Below are positions 1 through 6,298 of a stretch of DNA of 18,475 nt, one piece after another. Source of the DNA: Actinomycetota bacterium (lineage in GTDB: Bacteria > Actinomycetota > Acidimicrobiia > Acidimicrobiales > Ilumatobacteraceae); contig JAPKZT010000043.1 in the NCBI GenBank assembly GCA_026393655.1, forward strand, positions 1-18,475, read 5' to 3'. The translations under genes and the position numbers were made by a program. Each line of letters starts with the position of its first letter. Position 1 is the first letter of the stretch. Under the pieces are notes generated by a model, which was not told the origin of the DNA, searched no databases, and worked only from the letters and a program-made list of their open reading frames with translations.

Positions 1-235
1 TCATAGTGTCATCGGAAGTTACGTCAATATTAATCCACGTCTCACGACTGGAGGATTTGTGAAAATTGAAGATTTCGCACAAATTAATATTTCTGTTGAA
101 ATTGTAAACAGAATCGTTATAGGTAGAAGCACAGTGATTGGTGCCGGTTCTCTTGTTTTGGAGAACTGTGACCCGCGGAGTCTGTATTACGGTCGACCAG
201 CAGTATTTGTGCGAAGTATTTCACAGACTTCATAA
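1..235 (+). CDS. Hexapeptide-repeat (LbH) sugar O-/N-acyltransferase, C-terminal fragment
   Basis: This reading frame is open from the left edge (first full codon at base 2) to TAA at 233-235, giving about 77 residues. It shows degenerate hexapeptide repeats with small or aliphatic residues every sixth position, then the family's C-terminal pattern: IGAGSLV, a Pro, and YYGRPAVFVR. That resembles the NeuD/PglD group of acyltransferases, which use acetyl-CoA to modify amino-sugars of surface polysaccharides and act as cytoplasmic trimers. The N-terminal part and the catalytic His region lie outside the window. By hand count the segment is about 40 % GC, lower than sampled genes downstream, as is common for glycan clusters. 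The fold is clear; the substrate cannot be told. Confidence 0.8.
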   Translation, partial: HSVIGSYVNINPRLTTGGFVKIEDFAQINISVEIVNRIVIGRSTVIGAGSLVLENCDPRSLYYGRPAVFVRSISQTS

Positions 236-317
236 TTATTGAGACGCGCGCTTGCCGATTCGGCTTACGACTCGATCGTCGCCGCAATCACGAAACAATA
301 ACTCGCTAAAGAACTAG
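236..317. other. Short convergent intergenic region with weak hairpins
   Basis: These 82 bases separate two convergent genes. They contain a small GC-rich inverted repeat (GCCGATTCGGC, 254-264) and a CGAC/GTCG inverted pair just after it. Either could serve as a weak two-way terminator. There is no clear U-tract and no ORF worth calling. Confidence 0.3.
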
Positions 318-830
318 CTAGTCCCAGGCGTCGTCTTGGTTGTATGGTCGCGCACGAGTTGGTGCGCTGTCGCGCTTCCAAACTAGGACGCGCCGACGAA
401 AGTAACAAACTTCCTTACCTGCTTGATTGAAACCTTTGCTCTCAACTGTCACAACTCCGCGATCTGGTTTTGACGACGAAGGTTTAACTTCAAGCACACG
501 AGTCTCAGCATGAATCGTGTCGCCATGAAAAGTTGGATGCTTGTGCTGCAATGTTTCAACTTCAAGATTGGCAATCGCCGCGCCACTAACATCAGGCACG
601 CTCATGCCAAGAACGAGCGAATAAACCAAATTTCCGACAACAACATTGCGACCCTGAACGCTTTGTTGCGCGAACCAATCGTTCGTATGCAACGGGTGGT
701 GGTTCATTGTGATCATGCAGAACAAATGATCATCGGCCTCAGTAATTGTTTTGCCTGGCCAATGTCGATAAACATCGCCGACTATAAAATCTTCTAAATA
801 TCTTCCAAATGGTCGTTCGTGAATCGTCAC
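318..830 (-). CDS. MaoC-like dehydratase, candidate mesaconyl-CoA hydratase (beta-methylmalyl-CoA dehydratase)
   Basis: This 170-residue protein has a single hot-dog fold of the MaoC/R-hydratase type, which hydrates trans-enoyl-CoA in the cytoplasm. Residues 22-49 carry the strongly conserved stretch with HWPGKTITEADDHLF and then MNHHPLH. From memory this matches the short MaoC proteins in actinobacterial ethylmalonyl-CoA clusters. In classic hydratases the active site is D-x-N-P-L-H; here Asn43 sits at the usual Asp position, while His48 is kept. Asp33 and Asp34 lie nearby. The start is GTG at 830 with no clear Shine-Dalgarno. It follows the flippase-like gene by 10 bases, so the two are probably cotranscribed. 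The hydratase fold is secure; the mesaconyl-CoA role is inferred from the dehydrogenase and lyase nearby. Confidence 0.82.
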   Translation of the reverse strand: MTIHERPFGRYLEDFIVGDVYRHWPGKTITEADDHLFCMITMNHHPLHTNDWFAQQSVQGRNVVVGNLVYSLVLGMSVPDVSGAAIANLEVETLQHKHPTFHGDTIHAETRVLEVKPSSSKPDRGVVTVESKGFNQAGKEVCYFRRRVLVWKRDSAPTRARPYNQDDAWD

Positions 831-840
831 GAGTTACACG

Positions 841-2070
841 CTAATTGCTACGGCGTCGTTCATCACGAATTTCACGCGACACAGGTATCTCATCGGTTTC
901 AGCAAGTCCGTAACGCGGATCATATTTTGGCAACGTGATATCTCTCGTACGGTCAGTTGTGGCATTGCGTTCGACCCATTCGATTCGACTTGTTCGACTT
1001 TGGTTTCCGACATCTGCATATCGTTTGAGTGACTTCAACTCGCTGGCTTGTTTCAGCGCATATTTTCCGAATCGCAAACTCAAATAGCACCCACCACCAA
1101 CCAAAATAGGCAACCAAAATTGCACAAGACGATAACTTAAAACGCTGACAGTGGCAGTCGTCGTTGAAAGTCCGAAACCGACGAGAGACGGAATATAAAT
1201 ACTCTCAACTAGACCGAGACCGCCAGGCGTGAGCGGAATTGAAGCGAAAATATTTGCAAGACCAAATGAGATCACAAGGCCAATGATGCTTACCGAGCCA
1301 CCGAAAGCGCGCACAAAAACAAAAAGCGCAGCAATATCAAGACCCCAATTAAGCAACGCCCAAGACAAAACGCGAACAAGCAAGCCCGGCTCAGCTTTTA
1401 ATCCACGCAATCTTTCGCCAAGATGGACTGCGACTTCGCCAGCTTTATCTTGGTCGAAGTGCAGTCGACGAGCGATCCAACGCATAACACGCTCTGCGCG
1501 ACCTTGACGATCCACCAAGCCGACTACGACGCCAGCAGCAATAACCATGATTATCACGCCAAAAATTGCAGCCGTGCCGTAAAAAGCATTTACTCCGCGA
1601 CCTGGAATCGAAATAATCAACCCGACCCACAAAATGACATTCAGCACAACCGCAGAACCAATACCTGCAGTTGCAAGTGCGAAACCAGCATCGCGACCTT
1701 CGGCGCCGGCGAGTGTGAGCATTCGAAAACCTAGGGCATTACTCGCGGCCGAACCACCAGGCACGAGACTGCCGAGCGACCGAGTAGAAAGTTGAATTCT
1801 AAATAATGTCCAGACGCTGACTTTGCTTGCATCTTCGCCAAGCGCGACGTGCGTCAACATTGAATAAAAAAACAGCGCAGCAAATTCGAGAAAAATACCT
1901 AATACGAGCCACTCTGTTTTAACTTCGCTGATTTTCTTCAATGCGTCGCCAAATCCAGGCACAATCGGTATCACAAAGATCCACAAAATCAGAGCAAAAA
2001 TTGCCCAACGCACCCAACGCAGTGACGCACGTAACGCAGTGAACCTGAGTCGTTGCGGTACGAAACTCAT
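841..2070 (-). CDS. Flippase-like / lysylphosphatidylglycerol synthase TM-region family membrane protein (UPF0104)
   Basis: This 409-residue integral membrane protein has about eight hydrophobic segments between residues 18 and 335. It shows the family's Gly/Pro motifs: SLVPGGSAASNALG near 107-120 and PLTPGGLGLVE near 277-287. The C-terminal 75 residues are soluble, charged and rich in Arg and Glu. The family includes the membrane part of MprF and many stand-alone proteins implicated in lipid or glycolipid transfer across the inner membrane. No aminoacyl-transferase domain is present, so lysine transfer to phosphatidylglycerol is not expected. The start is ATG at 2070. It is divergent from the acyl-CoA dehydrogenase gene, with 58 bases between them, and leads directly into the MaoC gene. 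The substrate is unknown. Confidence 0.83.
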   Translation of the reverse strand: MSFVPQRLRFTALRASLRWVRWAIFALILWIFVIPIVPGFGDALKKISEVKTEWLVLGIFLEFAALFFYSMLTHVALGEDASKVSVWTLFRIQLSTRSLGSLVPGGSAASNALGFRMLTLAGAEGRDAGFALATAGIGSAVVLNVILWVGLIISIPGRGVNAFYGTAAIFGVIIMVIAAGVVVGLVDRQGRAERVMRWIARRLHFDQDKAGEVAVHLGERLRGLKAEPGLLVRVLSWALLNWGLDIAALFVFVRAFGGSVSIIGLVISFGLANIFASIPLTPGGLGLVESIYIPSLVGFGLSTTTATVSVLSYRLVQFWLPILVGGGCYLSLRFGKYALKQASELKSLKRYADVGNQSRTSRIEWVERNATTDRTRDITLPKYDPRYGLAETDEIPVSREIRDERRRSN

Positions 2071-2106
2071 CTGCCTATATTACGGCTTAATGGAGTCAAA
2101 TTCAGC

Positions 2107-2116
2107 ACTTATAAGT
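2107..2116. promoter_or_regulatory. Palindromic candidate -10 element shared by divergent genes
   Basis: ACTTATAAGT is a perfect 10-base palindrome lying between two divergent genes. It presents TATAAG as a possible -10 hexamer on both strands. On the plus strand it sits about 13 bases before the dehydrogenase ATG, which would give a leaderless or nearly leaderless mRNA. The best -35 on that strand (TTAATG at 2087-2092) is poor. Confidence 0.3.
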
Positions 2117-2128
2117 ATCGTTTAACAG

Positions 2129-3670
2129 ATGACTAATACTTCAAATACAACAGATTTGGTTATTGCGGCGCGCGCAGTTGAACTTTCTTCTGCGATCGTC
2201 GGCAAAGGTGTTCGCACACTTACTGCAACGGGCGGACCAGACACGCAACAAGTTCTTGCATACGATCTTGCGCACGCGGGCGCAGCAGTTGAAACAGCGC
2301 GCTCAATGCTTGACTACGGCGCAAAAGGCGAACTTGAATCAACTCTTACGTGTGCGTTTGTTGCAGACATGGTGCATGATTTAGTTTCGCGATTAATCGG
2401 CCGTGAAAAACTATGGGGTGTTGATCCATCAACGCTTGCCGAGTCGCACGACTTCGTAGAAAAATATCGTGACCCTAATTTGCTTGCATCGCTCGCCACC
2501 AAACCTGGCAAAAAACATTTAGACGATGACAACGAAATGGTGCAAGATACTTTTAGAAGTTTCGCCACCAAAGTAGTTGCACCGCACGCCGAACATGTGC
2601 ACCGCGAAAATCTGGATGTGCCCGAAGAAATTATTTCTGGCCTTGCAGAAATCGGCGCCTTTGGTTTGTCCATACCAGTTGAATATGGCGGCTTCAGCGA
2701 AGGTGGCGACGGTGAATATATGGCAAGTTGTATTGCGACCGAAGAACTTTCTCGCGCGTCACTTGGCATTGGTGGTTCGCTGATAACTCGTCCAGAAATT
2801 CTCACTCGCGCGCTTGTCAAAGGTGGAACCGAGGCACAAAAACATGAGTGGTTGCCGAAACTTGCTACTGCAGAAGTAATGGTTGCCGTTGCGGTTACCG
2901 AGCCTGACTACGGCAGTGATGTCGCAACTTGGTGCACATTTGCGGCTCGTGCAAACGTTTTAATGTTGCTCGCCCGCACTGACCCAGACCGCACGAAATC
3001 TCATAAAGGATTAAGTGTGTTGATTGTGCCCAAGCCTCGTGGCGATGCACACGGTTTTGTTTTCAATCAACCTTCGGGCGGCCGAATGGAAGGTCGTCCA
3101 ATTGACACGATCGGCTACCGCGGAATGCACTCTTACGAGATCGCGCTCGAAAATTGGTGGGTGCCGGCAGATCATCTGATTGGCGAAACTGCAGGACTCG
3201 GCAAGGGTTTTTATTATCAGATGGAAGGATTCGAAAACGGTCGCCTCCAAACTGCTGCGCGCGCGGTTGGCGTGATGCAGGCTGCATACGAAGCAGCCTG
3301 TGACTATTCGCAGAACCGAAAAACTTTTGGCAACAACATCGCCGAATATCAATTGACCCAAGTCAAACTTGGACGAATGGCAGTCGTGATTCAAGGTTCG
3401 CGGCAGTTCAGTTATGCAGTCGCCAAGATGATGGGCAAAGGTGAGGGGGCGATGGAAGCCAGCATGGTTAAGGCTTATGTTTGCAAAGCCGCCGAATGGG
3501 TAACGCGTGAGGCGATGCAAATTCATGGCGGATATGGCTACGCCGAAGAATATTCGGTGAGCAGATTATTTGTTGATGCTCGCGTGTTGAGCATTTTTGA
3601 AGGCGCGGACGAAACTTTGTGTCTTAAAGTTATTGCGCGACGAATGGTTGAGACAGCAAAAGCCAGTTAG
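2129..3670 (+). CDS. mcd: Acyl-CoA dehydrogenase with N-terminal extension, candidate (2S)-methylsuccinyl-CoA dehydrogenase
   Basis: This 513-residue flavoprotein has an N-terminal helical extension (about 1-130), an acyl-CoA dehydrogenase N-domain (about 135-250), a middle beta domain with TEPDYGSDVA (257-266) and a C-terminal helical domain with QIHGGYGY (464-471). The likely catalytic base is Glu491 in IFEGADE. The long N-terminal extension is typical of methylsuccinyl-CoA dehydrogenase, which oxidises (2S)-methylsuccinyl-CoA to mesaconyl-CoA with FAD in the ethylmalonyl-CoA pathway. A MaoC hydratase and a malyl-CoA-lyase-like gene nearby fit this. After Ala266 the chain goes straight to TWCTFAARA; family members normally have about 20 more residues here, ending in NGxK. 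The loss is in frame, but it may impair folding or reflect a sequence error. The start is ATG at 2129, with a possible leaderless promoter. Family certain; substrate likely. Confidence 0.85.
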   Translation: MTNTSNTTDLVIAARAVELSSAIVGKGVRTLTATGGPDTQQVLAYDLAHAGAAVETARSMLDYGAKGELESTLTCAFVADMVHDLVSRLIGREKLWGVDPSTLAESHDFVEKYRDPNLLASLATKPGKKHLDDDNEMVQDTFRSFATKVVAPHAEHVHRENLDVPEEIISGLAEIGAFGLSIPVEYGGFSEGGDGEYMASCIATEELSRASLGIGGSLITRPEILTRALVKGGTEAQKHEWLPKLATAEVMVAVAVTEPDYGSDVATWCTFAARANVLMLLARTDPDRTKSHKGLSVLIVPKPRGDAHGFVFNQPSGGRMEGRPIDTIGYRGMHSYEIALENWWVPADHLIGETAGLGKGFYYQMEGFENGRLQTAARAVGVMQAAYEAACDYSQNRKTFGNNIAEYQLTQVKLGRMAVVIQGSRQFSYAVAKMMGKGEGAMEASMVKAYVCKAAEWVTREAMQIHGGYGYAEEYSVSRLFVDARVLSIFEGADETLCLKVIARRMVETAKAS

Positions 3671-3708
3671 CTAACTAGCGCAATAATTAACTAGCGCAAT
3701 TATTAGCT
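3666..3708. terminator. Candidate bidirectional terminator built from a 16-base tandem repeat
   Basis: Between the convergent dehydrogenase and HAD genes there are two exact copies of AACTAGCGCAAT (3673-3684 and 3689-3700, period 16). Nested inverted repeats are AATAATT (3682-3688) with AATTATT (3698-3704), and AGCTAA (3669-3674) with TTAGCT (3703-3708). GTTAGCTAAC at 3666-3675 is a palindrome that includes the dehydrogenase stop codon. Stems spanning both stops suggest termination in both directions. The inner stem is AT-rich, so strength is uncertain. Confidence 0.4.
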
Positions 3709-4410
3709 GACGAAATCAATTAAGTCGTGCAGACTTTTAATCCGTTCACAGTCTGCACCGTCATGAAACCCATATGGGTCAAGCAAAATCGGTGATAAAC
3801 CAGCGTTGCGGGCACCACCAACATCATTGATGTACGAGTCGCCGATATATGCGATCCGCTCGCGCGGCACATTCATCTCAGCAATCGCCTCGTCGAAAAT
3901 TTCTGGTTCTGGTTTAGCCACGCCGACAACATGAGAGTCTGTAACGATTAAAACTGGCACGCCTGAGCCATCGCCTACTTGACAAACATTTTCGTTCGCC
4001 AAGGTCCGTTCAATTTGGCCACTGGCATTTGAAACTATGCCAATGCGAATGCCGAGCAAATGCAAACGCCATAGGCCGGCAACTGATTCGTGCAGTGGAA
4101 ACCGCCATAAAAATGCGGAGAAAACTTTTAGCAGTGCGACAGCTGCATCTATAACTTTTTCTTCTGGCACACCCGCCTCGCGCGCATACGCCTCACGATA
4201 TGAACTCCACGAAATTCGTTCTATTGAGTCGGCGGCCTGTAATGCAGTGGCCGCGTCGATTGCCGCCATGCCTGCATAATGACATCTCACAAGTACACCA
4301 AGATTTGTTGTGCCGCCGAACGGTTCAAGCACCATGCCAGTAGTCAACGGATCAGGAACGACGAAGACTCCACCCGCATCAAATAGCAGCGCATCAAAAC
4401 GCTTGGTCAT
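3703..4410 (-). CDS. HAD-superfamily hydrolase (subfamily IA-like)
   Basis: This 235-residue protein has the haloacid-dehalogenase core in order. Motif I is LLFDAGGVF (nucleophile Asp12). A helical cap follows at roughly 25-110. Motif II is IVSNASG around 126-132, motif III the Lys of VAKPEPEIF around 165, and motif IV YIGDSYINDVGGA around 188-200. Motif I is D-x-G rather than the phosphatase D-x-D, as in some sugar-phosphate phosphatases and dehalogenases of this group. It probably hydrolyses a small phosphorylated metabolite in the cytoplasm. The start is ATG at 4410. It lies 29 bases downstream of the lyase gene on the same strand and is probably cotranscribed. A metabolite-repair role beside CoA-ester enzymes is possible but only a guess. 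Confidence 0.85.
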   Translation of the reverse strand: MTKRFDALLFDAGGVFVVPDPLTTGMVLEPFGGTTNLGVLVRCHYAGMAAIDAATALQAADSIERISWSSYREAYAREAGVPEEKVIDAAVALLKVFSAFLWRFPLHESVAGLWRLHLLGIRIGIVSNASGQIERTLANENVCQVGDGSGVPVLIVTDSHVVGVAKPEPEIFDEAIAEMNVPRERIAYIGDSYINDVGGARNAGLSPILLDPYGFHDGADCERIKSLHDLIDFVS

Positions 4411-4439
4411 AATCTTGGGCTCAAAATTTGTGCGCTCAG

Positions 4440-5375
4440 TTATTTTGTGCGCTTCAAACCAGCACGACCACCGCGCGAAATAAATTTCAAAGCCATCTTG
4501 CGACTGGCTTCATCAATCATTTCTTCGCCAAACATAACCGCGCCTTTGCCTTCGCCTTCAGTTGCAGTCGTGTAGGCATCCAAAATTGCCCACGCTTTAT
4601 CAAATTGTTCTTGCGTCGGCGAAAACACTTCATTCAAAATTGAAACTTGATCTGGGTGTAATGCCCACTTGCCGTCGTATCCGAGTGTGCGGGTGCGTTG
4701 ACAATAATTTCTAAACCCGTCTGAGTCACGAATGTAGAGATACGGACCGTCAATAACTTGTAAACCGTTTGCGCGACCTGCCATCAAGATCTTTGAGAAC
4801 ACATAGTGAAAATGATCGCCAGGATATTCTGCGATTTGCACTCCGCCTGTGAGCACTGGCATCTCCATACTTGCCGCGAAATCTGCTGGTCCGAAAATAA
4901 TTGTTTCTATTCGTGAACTTGCGGCGCAAATTTCTTCAACATTGATTAGTCCACGAGCAGTTTCAATTTGAGCCTCAATACCGATATGTCCAATTGGCAA
5001 GCCATTTGCAATTTCAACTTGACGTAACAACAAATCTGTCGCCACAATCTGCGCAGCGGTCTCAACTTTTGGCAACATGATTTCGTCAAGGCGCTCACCT
5101 GCACCGGCAACGACTTCAATGATGTCAAACGCTGTCCACTTTGTGCTCCAGTCATTGACGCGAACGCACATTACTTTGTCGCCCCAATCTTGGGTACGAA
5201 TCGCGGTCGCAATCTTGGCGCGCGATGCTTCTTTTTCTTTCGGCGCTACAGCATCTTCAAGATCTAAGAACACCATGTCGGCAGGAATGCCCGGTCCTTT
5301 GCCCATCATCTTTTCTGATGAGCCTGGGATTGATAAACAACTGCGGCGTGGTAAATCTCGTGAGCGTGGTGACAT
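4440..5375 (-). CDS. HpcH/HpaI (CitE-like) CoA-ester lyase, candidate L-malyl-CoA/beta-methylmalyl-CoA lyase
   Basis: This 311-residue protein has a TIM-barrel CitE/Mcl fold. Visible landmarks are LSIPGSSEKM (14-23), LDLEDAVAP (37-45), Arg72 in VRVN (likely carboxylate contact), Glu138 in QIETARG, Asp165 in GPADFAASM (likely Mg2+ ligands with Glu138) and GYDGKWALHPDQV near 235-248, a stretch typical of malyl-CoA lyases. These enzymes cleave beta-methylmalyl-CoA to propionyl-CoA and glyoxylate, and condense or cleave glyoxylate plus acetyl-CoA and L-malyl-CoA. Length fits the bacterial Mcl1 group (about 310-320). The start is ATG at 5375. On the minus strand TAGTAT ends six bases before the ATG, and TATAAT lies further upstream inside a repeat hairpin. 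A CitE-like lyase of other specificity cannot be excluded. Confidence 0.85.
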   Translation of the reverse strand: MSPRSRDLPRRSCLSIPGSSEKMMGKGPGIPADMVFLDLEDAVAPKEKEASRAKIATAIRTQDWGDKVMCVRVNDWSTKWTAFDIIEVVAGAGERLDEIMLPKVETAAQIVATDLLLRQVEIANGLPIGHIGIEAQIETARGLINVEEICAASSRIETIIFGPADFAASMEMPVLTGGVQIAEYPGDHFHYVFSKILMAGRANGLQVIDGPYLYIRDSDGFRNYCQRTRTLGYDGKWALHPDQVSILNEVFSPTQEQFDKAWAILDAYTTATEGEGKGAVMFGEEMIDEASRKMALKFISRGGRAGLKRTK

Positions 5376-5393
5376 ATTTAAATACTATCTTTC

Positions 5394-5476
5394 GCGCGAT
5401 TATATCGCGCTAGCCACGAGCGCAATTACATCGCGCTAGCCACGAGCGCGAAAAGATCGCGCAATTACATCGCGCT
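5394..5476. repeat. 26-base palindromic tandem repeat array between two co-directional genes
   Basis: Unit A (5394-5419) and unit B (5420-5445) differ at only two positions. A shortened, altered copy follows (5446-5462), and then 18 exact bases of unit B recur at 5459-5476, overlapping the last codons and the stop of the upstream minus-strand gene. Unit A contains a perfect inverted repeat, GCGCGAT-TAT-ATCGCGC (5394-5410). The third copy forms GCGCGA-AAAGA-TCGCGC (5446-5462). The array fills most of the gap between the eIF2B-fold gene and the lyase gene. It could be a terminator, a REP-like element or a promoter region. Confidence 0.75.
5399..5404 (-). promoter_or_regulatory. Consensus -10 (TATAAT) inside repeat hairpin, upstream of lyase gene
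   Basis: Read on the minus strand, the loop of repeat unit A is a perfect TATAAT, placed 23 bases before the lyase ATG. A TTGCGC lies 15 bases further upstream, shorter than the usual 17-base spacing. This may drive the lyase and HAD genes independently of the gene before them. Confidence 0.35.
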
Positions 5477-6259
5477 GCGGCGAAGAAGTTCGGTTGTTGG
5501 CGGGCACTCGGCAGTGAACGGCGTCGTGACATCATTCGACACGCCGTTGGGTGAAATAATTTGCGTGACCAGCGATACAGGCACAACATCAACCGGAGTT
5601 TCAAAATCAGCACGCACATCGGTGAGCATGCCTATCCACAATGCTTCAGGCAACCGCGTGCCACAAGATGTAACTAACCAAACTGGTTTTTGTTCGCAAT
5701 ATGCGAGCGCAGCAACTGCGTGACTTCCTCCGCTACACAACACATCAGACGCGCCAGTCGCCAAGGCTTCAATAATCACAACATCACATTGCGAAATCAC
5801 CTGTGAAAGATTTTCATGTTGAACCAAAGTCACATCAACATCAATACTTTGCAATCGATCAACTGCCGCATCGCCATCACCGTTACTCTCGACGATGAAA
5901 ATTTTCAGATCACCGCGCGGCGCTAGAGCATGCAAAGTCGCTGTCGGCCAGCCGACAATGCACACAACTGAATCTTGTGGCACTAGATCACGCAAAGTTT
6001 TTATAGTTTTGTCGGCCTCAAGTTCGTCTTCGCACCGACGAATCGCATCAAACGGATCATTCGCCCCGAGAACGTGACTACACAACCACCACAACGGGCC
6101 AACCGTCGGATGCCTCTGCACAATGCGACGCACAACAAGAACTATCCCCGCCGGCTCGTGACTTAGGCCACCCAAGGCCGAGGCCGTTTCACGCACCAAT
6201 GAAACAGGGTCTGCCCCGCGTGCCCGCGCCACATACCGCAAATGCTCAATCGGGTGCAT
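5465..6259 (-). CDS. eIF2B alpha/beta/delta-like (ISOCOT-fold) protein of unknown function
   Basis: This is a 264-residue cytoplasmic protein. Its helical N-terminal third is followed by a Rossmann-like half whose motifs recall the eIF2B-alpha / ribose-1,5-bisphosphate isomerase / methylthioribose-1-phosphate isomerase family: IIEALATGASDVLCSGGSH near 162-180, then AALAYCEQKPVWLVTSCG. In isomerases of that family a Cys-containing loop follows a beta strand; here the corresponding VGWPTATLHA lacks it, so isomerase activity is doubtful. ATG at 6259 was preferred over in-frame TTG at 6265 because it gives the natural-looking MHPIEHLRYVARA start. The gene is divergent from a redoxin-fold gene 39 bases away. 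The stop codon lies in the last copy of the 26-base repeat array. Function unknown. Confidence 0.65.
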   Translation of the reverse strand: MHPIEHLRYVARARGADPVSLVRETASALGGLSHEPAGIVLVVRRIVQRHPTVGPLWWLCSHVLGANDPFDAIRRCEDELEADKTIKTLRDLVPQDSVVCIVGWPTATLHALAPRGDLKIFIVESNGDGDAAVDRLQSIDVDVTLVQHENLSQVISQCDVVIIEALATGASDVLCSGGSHAVAALAYCEQKPVWLVTSCGTRLPEALWIGMLTDVRADFETPVDVVPVSLVTQIISPNGVSNDVTTPFTAECPPTTELLRRSAM

Positions 6260-6298
6260 TTCCAAAACGCTACTGCCGACTTGCTACGGTCGTCGTAT

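Noticed and set aside
2129..3670. Calling the dehydrogenase a pseudogene
   Set aside because: The frame is intact with conserved motifs and catalytic Glu491; the missing segment is in frame and may be real or a sequence error, so it is kept as a gene with a flag.
5077..5439. 120-codon plus-strand frame across the lyase start and repeats
   Set aside because: It is antisense to the lyase and its C-terminal part is repeat sequence; no domain is visible.
5394..5476. Possible CRISPR array or integron attC sites
   Set aside because: Units are contiguous with no unique spacers, contain sequence of a gene end, and no cas gene or integrase is near.
6242..6298. Longer start for the redoxin-fold gene at ATG 6242
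   Set aside because: It would run into the divergent eIF2B-fold gene, and the added residues do not look like part of the fold; ATG 6299 has a plausible leaderless promoter.
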